Shown here piece after piece: positions 60,527-64,000 of a stretch of DNA of 64,000 nucleotides. Under the pieces are notes generated by a model. That model did not search any database. It had not been told where the DNA came from and was given only the letters and a program-made list of their open reading frames with translations. Numbering within the stretch: position 1 is the stretch's first letter; every line of letters starts with the position of its first letter. The position numbers were made by a program, and so were the translations under genes. The stretch is from an uncultured Christensenella sp. (GTDB lineage: Bacteria > Bacillota > Clostridia > Christensenellales > UBA1750): NCBI GenBank assembly GCA_905193155.1, contig CAJJNQ010000001.1, forward strand, positions 1 through 64,000. The letters are read 5' to 3'.

Positions 60527-62014
60527 ATGTACGATAATCTTCCGGTTGTCAAGCTCGGCCTGGTTGCGACCAGCCGCGACTGCTTCCCCATTCAGCTCTC
60601 CGCCAAGCGCAAAGCGGCCATCGTGGATGCTTACACGAAGGCAGGCGGCGAAATCGTAGACATCCCCACCATTATTGAGTCCGAAAACGACGCGATGAAG
60701 GCGCTGGATGAGCTCAAGGCCGCCGGCTGCAACGCGCTGGTGGTGTTCCTGGGCAACTTCGGCCCCGAGGGCCCGGAGACCATGCTGGCCGATAAATTCG
60801 GCGGCCCGACGATGTTTGTGGCGGCCGCTGAGGAGACCGGCGACAACCTGATCGACGGCCGCGGCGACGCCTACTGCGGCATGCTCAACGCAAGCTATTC
60901 GATCGGCCTGAAGAACCTCAAAAACGTTTACATTCCCGAATATCCTGTGGGCACCTGCGATGAAATCGCCTCGCTGATCTGCGAATTTGTGCCGATCGCG
61001 GCGGTTAAGCTGGGTCTTTCCAACCTGAAGGTGTTCTCCTTCGGCCCGCGCCCTTATGACTTCATCGCCTGCAACGCGCCCATCAAGCCCTTGTTCGACC
61101 TGGGCATCAACATCCAGGAGAACTCCGAGCTGGATCTGTTCGCCGCGTTCAACGCGCATGAGAACGATCCCCGCATCGCGGAAGTCGCTGCGGACATGGC
61201 CAAGGAGCTGGGCAGCGACAATCCTTACGCCGGCATACTGCCCAAGCTTGCGCAGTATGAAATCACCCTGCTTGACTGGGCGGAGGCCAACAAGGGCGCG
61301 GCGAAGTACTTTGTCTTTGCCAACAAGTGCTGGCCGGCCTTCCAGACGCAGTTCGGCTTCGTGCCCTGCTATGTCAACAGCCGCCTGACCGGCCGCTGCA
61401 TCCCCGTCTCCTGCGAAGTGGATATCTACGGCGCGGTTTCGGAGTACATCCTCTGTTGCGTGACGGGCGCCGCTCCCACCCTGCTCGACATCAACAACAC
61501 CGTTCCCGAGGATATGTACGAGGCGGAGATCAAGGACTCCACCGACTACAAGCTGACCGATACCTTCATGGGCTTCCACTGCGGCAACACCGCTTCCTGC
61601 TACCTGCGCAATCCGCACATGAACTTCCAGCGCATCATGAAGCGTTCGCTTGAGCCCGACACCGAGCCCAACATCACTCGCGGCACGCTCGAGGGCGACA
61701 TCATCCCCGGCGACATCACCTTCTTCCGTCTTCAGGGCGCGGCGGACTGCAAGCTGCAGTCCTACATCGCACAGGGCGAGGTGCTGCCCGTTGCAACCCG
61801 CTCCTTCGGCGGCATCGGTGTGTTCGCCATTCCGGAGATGAAGCGCTTCTATCGCCATGTGCTGGTGGCCAAGCACTACCCGCATCACGGTGCGGTGGGC
61901 TTCGCTCATGTGGGCAAGGTCCTCTTCGAGGCCATGAAGCTGATGGGCGTTCCGGACATCGCGTTCAACCAGCCCAAGGGCATGCTCTACAAGGACGAAA
62001 ACCCCTTCGCATAA
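60527..62014 (+). CDS. L-fucose/L-arabinose isomerase family protein
   Basis: A 495-residue sugar isomerase-like enzyme. The Rossmann-like N-terminal domains (KLGLVATSRDCFP; LVVFLGNFGPEG) and the C-terminal domain with FANKCWPAFQ, SCEVDIYGAVSEY, FHCGNTA and GAVGFAHVGKVL match the family; acidic and His metal ligands lie in E-V-D and H-C-G-N. It starts 12 nt after GGAGG. Substrate open: an aldose-ketose conversion of a deoxy or pentose sugar is likely. Single gene, strong terminator behind. Confidence 0.88.
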   Translation: MYDNLPVVKLGLVATSRDCFPIQLSAKRKAAIVDAYTKAGGEIVDIPTIIESENDAMKALDELKAAGCNALVVFLGNFGPEGPETMLADKFGGPTMFVAAAEETGDNLIDGRGDAYCGMLNASYSIGLKNLKNVYIPEYPVGTCDEIASLICEFVPIAAVKLGLSNLKVFSFGPRPYDFIACNAPIKPLFDLGINIQENSELDLFAAFNAHENDPRIAEVAADMAKELGSDNPYAGILPKLAQYEITLLDWAEANKGAAKYFVFANKCWPAFQTQFGFVPCYVNSRLTGRCIPVSCEVDIYGAVSEYILCCVTGAAPTLLDINNTVPEDMYEAEIKDSTDYKLTDTFMGFHCGNTASCYLRNPHMNFQRIMKRSLEPDTEPNITRGTLEGDIIPGDITFFRLQGAADCKLQSYIAQGEVLPVATRSFGGIGVFAIPEMKRFYRHVLVAKHYPHHGAVGFAHVGKVLFEAMKLMGVPDIAFNQPKGMLYKDENPFA

Positions 62015-62033
62015 TTCCCGCTTAAAAGCCCTG

Positions 62034-62068
62034 TGCGGCGCACAGCAAAAGCTGCGCGCCGCATTTTT
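62034..62068 (+). terminator. Terminator after the isomerase-like gene
   Basis: TGCGGCGCACAGC and GCTGCGCGCCGCA pair (one mismatch) around AAAA with T5 following. Confidence 0.92.
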
Positions 62069-62141
62069 ATTCTTGTAATCCCGCCGCGTTTGGAGTATGC
62101 TTTTTTTATCCTTGAATGAAACCGAAAGGGGGCTTTCCCTC

Positions 62142-62387
62142 ATGACCGATTCCTTTGACCTGCAGGAGCCGACCGAACGCGAGCTGCTGGAAGCCATCTT
62201 CCGCGCCTCGCTCAGCGAAGAAGAGCAGCAGCTCCCGCTGGATCTTCTGCTCGACATCGCAATGGATGAAAACGCAGAGGAAAGCGATTCGTTCAGCGCC
62301 GTTCCGCCGTCCCACCTTCGCCGCAAGGAGGTGCCGGAGATGACCGCCGAGGAGTTTCTCAAAATGATGCACGGCGAAGACGATTGA
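62142..62387 (+). CDS. Small acidic hypothetical protein
   Basis: An 81-residue very acidic protein (start MTDSFDLQEPTERELLEAI, many Glu/Asp/Leu, predicted helical; DLLLDIAMDENAEESDS in the middle; end FLKMMHGEDD). The ATG at 62142 has AAAGGGGG upstream at 9 nt; a longer frame from 62097 lacks one. Isolated between two terminators. No family recognised. Confidence 0.65.
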   Translation: MTDSFDLQEPTERELLEAIFRASLSEEEQQLPLDLLLDIAMDENAEESDSFSAVPPSHLRRKEVPEMTAEEFLKMMHGEDD

Positions 62388-62404
62388 TCCTCGCACCAAA
62401 AATG

Positions 62405-62446
62405 AGCAGCCTCGCCGCAAGACTGACGTCTTGCGGCGAGGCTGCT
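62405..62446. terminator. Perfect hairpin between convergent genes
   Basis: A 19-bp perfect stem with loop TGAC. On the minus strand T5 follows directly, ending the flavodoxin operon; on the plus strand a T6 run comes 12 nt later. Confidence 0.88.
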
Positions 62447-62493
62447 GCGTTGCGGTCTTTTTTGATGAGCAGGAAGATTACGGGTTATGGAAA

Positions 62494-62916
62494 TTAGTTC
62501 AGCGCCGCGCCCAGAGCCTTGCAGGCTTCCAGAGCGTCGTCGTCGGGTGCGTCGTTGCAGATCACGCTGTCGCAGGCCAGCACAGCGCCGTCTCCCTTGC
62601 AGGTCTCTTCCCAGGTGCGCATCCAGGCGCCGTCGCCCCAGCCGTAGGAACCAAACAGCGCGATCTTTTTGCCGGAAAGGGAGCTTTCGCACGCGGAGAA
62701 CATGGGCTCAAACTCGCTCTCCTCCAGGACCTCGTCGCCCATGGCAGGGCAACCGAAGGCAGCGGCGTCATAGGACGCCAGGGACGCGGGATCGAATTCC
62801 GACGCAGTAAAGATGCTCACGTCCGCGCCGGCGGCCTTAGCGCCCTCTGCAACCGCGTTGGCCATGGCTTCGGTGTTGCCTGTGCCGCTCCAGTAGATGA
62901 CTGCGATTTTGCTCAT
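62494..62916 (-). CDS. Flavodoxin
   Basis: FMN electron carrier of 140 residues. Phosphate loop YWSGTGNTEAMA, then CPAMGDEVLEE, FGSYGWGDGAWM (flavin ring loops) are typical of clostridial short-chain flavodoxins. GGAGG lies 9 nt before the ATG. Last gene of the three-gene operon with DUF3793 and DUF2325; flavodoxin commonly replaces ferredoxin when iron is short, which fits a metal-regulated operon. Confidence 0.95.
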   Translation of the reverse strand: MSKIAVIYWSGTGNTEAMANAVAEGAKAAGADVSIFTASEFDPASLASYDAAAFGCPAMGDEVLEESEFEPMFSACESSLSGKKIALFGSYGWGDGAWMRTWEETCKGDGAVLACDSVICNDAPDDDALEACKALGAALN

Positions 62917-62955
62917 GTGTTTGTTCCTCCTTTGAAATTGGGTTTGATTTATTCG

Positions 62956-63507
62956 TCAAACGGCTACGGTGAGCCGGTCGATCGTTGTTCCTCTGCGCAG
63001 GCACGCACAGTAGATGTCGGTGCATTTTTGATACATGGCGAATTTTCTCCTCGCGGATTCCACATCTCCATAGACCTTCCAGCAGCCCACGCATTTGCAG
63101 TGCAGCGCGCGATTTTCAATGTATCCGCGCACGTCCTCCGGCGGGTAGCCCAGGAACAGGCCGATTTCATGCGGGAAGGCGGATTGCTCCTTCAACCGAT
63201 GTACAAGCGCCGCTACGCAGCGCTCCGGACAGCCGCAGGGATAACCGATGGGCTCCAGCAGCGCCGCAGCCTGTGCGTCTTTCAGATCCTGCGCCAGCCG
63301 TTTGGGTCGATAAAGGTAGATCAGTGCGCGTCCGTTCTCCCGCCGCAGGGGCAAGGCGCGCAGACCCTTGGGGACCAGCACGCGGTTCAGCGCCCGCAAA
63401 TCGTTCCGCAGCGCTTCCTCCGAAGTATATTCGGCGGCAAAGAGATTCGCGGTTTTGAGCCCCGCCAACGTCGGGGAACAGTGGCGAACGATCAGATCCT
63501 CACTCAT
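62956..63507 (-). CDS. DUF3793 family cysteine-rich protein
   Basis: A 183-residue soluble protein of the DUF3793 family: HCSPTLAGLKTANLF start, YLYRPKRLAQDL, PCGCPERC, FPHEIGLFLGYPPEDVRGYI, HCKCVGCWKVYGD and a final CTDIYCACL. The many paired cysteines suggest metal or Fe-S binding. The ATG at 63507 follows GGAGGG. In Clostridia the family is often found with flavodoxin and iron-related genes (from memory). Function unproven. Confidence 0.85.
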   Translation of the reverse strand: MSEDLIVRHCSPTLAGLKTANLFAAEYTSEEALRNDLRALNRVLVPKGLRALPLRRENGRALIYLYRPKRLAQDLKDAQAAALLEPIGYPCGCPERCVAALVHRLKEQSAFPHEIGLFLGYPPEDVRGYIENRALHCKCVGCWKVYGDVESARRKFAMYQKCTDIYCACLRRGTTIDRLTVAV

Positions 63508-63547
63508 GGTCTCGGACCCTCCTTCTGCTGCGCTTGCACGCGCCCTT

Positions 63548-63829
63548 TTACTGGGCATATTGATCCAGGATGCCGCGCAGAGCGGCCATGGAGCTGGAGT
63601 GGCAGCGCGCCACCACGGTGTCTCTGCCGCGCGTTTCGTTCAGCGCACAGTTCAGCATTTTATGGGAGACCGTACCGGTGAACAGCACCAGCAGGTCGGG
63701 GCAGCCGATTTTGTTTTTCAGACCGCCGCTGGTCTTGGCAAACACCTTTGCGTCGCAGCGATACTGCGCGCACAGATCCTTGTATTGGCGAACCATACAC
63801 TCATTTCCGCCGATGATGACGATGCTCAT
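63548..63829 (-). CDS. DUF2325 domain protein
   Basis: A 93-residue protein with the DUF2325 layout: MSIVIIGGNECMVRQYKDLC start, then SPDLL-like GCPDLLVLFTGTVSHKML and ARCHSSSMAALRGIL. Small Rossmann-like fold suspected. First gene of the operon, with the palindrome at 63855-63872 in its leader and GGAG 11 nt before the ATG. Role in metal homeostasis inferred from context. Confidence 0.85.
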   Translation of the reverse strand: MSIVIIGGNECMVRQYKDLCAQYRCDAKVFAKTSGGLKNKIGCPDLLVLFTGTVSHKMLNCALNETRGRDTVVARCHSSSMAALRGILDQYAQ

Positions 63830-63854
63830 GGAAGTCAGCTCCTTTCCACTCTGT

Positions 63855-63872
63855 GGTTAGTTATTACTAACC
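63855..63872 (-). promoter_or_regulatory. 18-bp palindrome, candidate metalloregulator operator
   Basis: GGTTAGT-TATT-ACTAACC is a perfect inverted repeat 26 bp before the DUF2325 start. Its TTAG...CTAA arms resemble DtxR/MntR-type sites. The -10 box probably lies inside it. Confidence 0.65.
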
Positions 63873-63887
63873 AATGTGTTTAAGAAG

Positions 63888-63907
63888 GTGCGGCGCGAAC
63901 GCCGCAC
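63888..63907 (-). terminator. Terminator of the gene entering from the right edge
   Basis: GTGCGGCG-TTCG-CGCCGCAC on the minus strand: perfect 8-bp stem with a UUCG tetraloop, 13 bp after the partial gene, followed by CTTCTTAA. Confidence 0.75.
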
Positions 63908-63920
63908 GAAAAAGAAGAGG

Positions 63921-64000
63921 TCATTCCGCAAGAATTGCGAGGATCATTCTGCTGCACATCTGCTGCAAACAATCCGCAGGCAGCTCGGCGATCAGCGCAT
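63921..64000 (-). CDS. C-terminal end of a protein cut by the window edge
   Basis: An open frame ends here at TGA (63921-63923) with C-terminus ALIAELPADCLQQMCSRMIL-AILAE. The rest lies beyond the window. Two cysteines close together. Too short to identify; it probably belongs to the same metal-related region. Confidence 0.45.
   Translation of the reverse strand, partial: ALIAELPADCLQQMCSRMILAILAE

Noticed and set aside
60410..62692. A 760-codon minus-strand open frame opposite the isomerase-like gene
   Set aside because: It runs through three promoters and terminators and has no family motif; the plus-strand isomerase is clear.
1..64000. CRISPR arrays, insertion sequences, prophage, integrase or attachment sites
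   Set aside because: No regularly spaced repeats, transposase or integrase motifs were seen; the only tRNA has no flanking direct repeat of its 3' end that I could find.

Overview
The window reads as a chromosomal stretch of an anaerobic Bacillota bacterium of the class Clostridia, probably a gut carbohydrate degrader. The reasons are dense GC-rich coding, strong GGAGG ribosome binding sites, Rex, YitT, VanW and MutS2-type proteins, a ~500-residue GuaB, and a flavodiiron oxygen/NO reductase fused to a flavin reductase and a rubredoxin. No phage, insertion sequence, CRISPR array or rRNA was found. Genus cannot be told from the sequence. There is one tRNA (Arg-CCT).

Layout. 0-1.3 kb: RNA uracil-5-methyltransferase. 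1.3-10.5 kb: sugar-acid operon on the minus strand (kdgK, galactonate dehydratase, SDR oxidoreductase, kdgA, YesL-like protein, two ABC permeases, lipoprotein binding protein) divergent from an AraC regulator. 11-16.3 kb: a GH31 glycosidase and a giant DUF5107-TPR protein. 16.5-22.8 kb: nitroreductase, YitT, an Lhr-type helicase, a membrane protein. 22.9-28.3 kb: uxaBA divergent from lacI-uxaC. 28.4-34.9 kb: flavodiiron fusion, two-gene exonuclease/GNAT operon, cupin, YaiI, aldo/keto reductase, and a low-GC pair of secreted proteins, one broken by a stop codon. 35-43.6 kb: guaB, ROK kinase, AEC carrier, YhaN/YhaO-like DNA repair pair, VanW protein. 43.8-49.1 kb: a metal-hydrolase-fold protein, a C39-like protein without catalytic residues, an RsmC-like methyltransferase, a possible SUKH protein, rex, a second VanW protein. 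49.2-54.3 kb: AEC remnant, second kdgK, IclR regulator, and a divergent pair made of a mannitol-dehydrogenase-like protein and a phosphoesterase-methyltransferase fusion. 54.7-60.2 kb: tRNA, MBL hydrolase, MutS2-like ATPase, GNAT, 46-residue protein, a probable structured RNA, esterase, MarR. 60.5-64 kb: fucose/arabinose-isomerase-like protein, small acidic protein, and an operon of flavodoxin, DUF3793 and DUF2325 behind an 18-bp palindrome.

How they work together. UxaC, UxaB, UxaA, KdgK (two copies) and KdgA together make the full isomerase route from D-galacturonate to pyruvate and glyceraldehyde 3-phosphate; DgoD adds an aldonate entry that converges on the same kinase and aldolase. The ABC transporter, GH31 and DUF5107-TPR protein suggest import and cutting of plant or host oligosaccharides. 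Local regulators (AraC, LacI, IclR, MarR, Rex) sit beside their presumed targets, several with visible palindromes and -35/-10 boxes.

The most unusual items are the coupled mannitol-dehydrogenase-like and phosphoesterase-methyltransferase genes (51.8-54.3 kb), the probable non-coding RNA at 58.57-58.81 kb, the C39-like pseudoenzyme at 44.5 kb, and the secreted protein interrupted exactly at its signal cleavage site (34.8 kb). Function calls rest on motif recognition only; no database search was possible.
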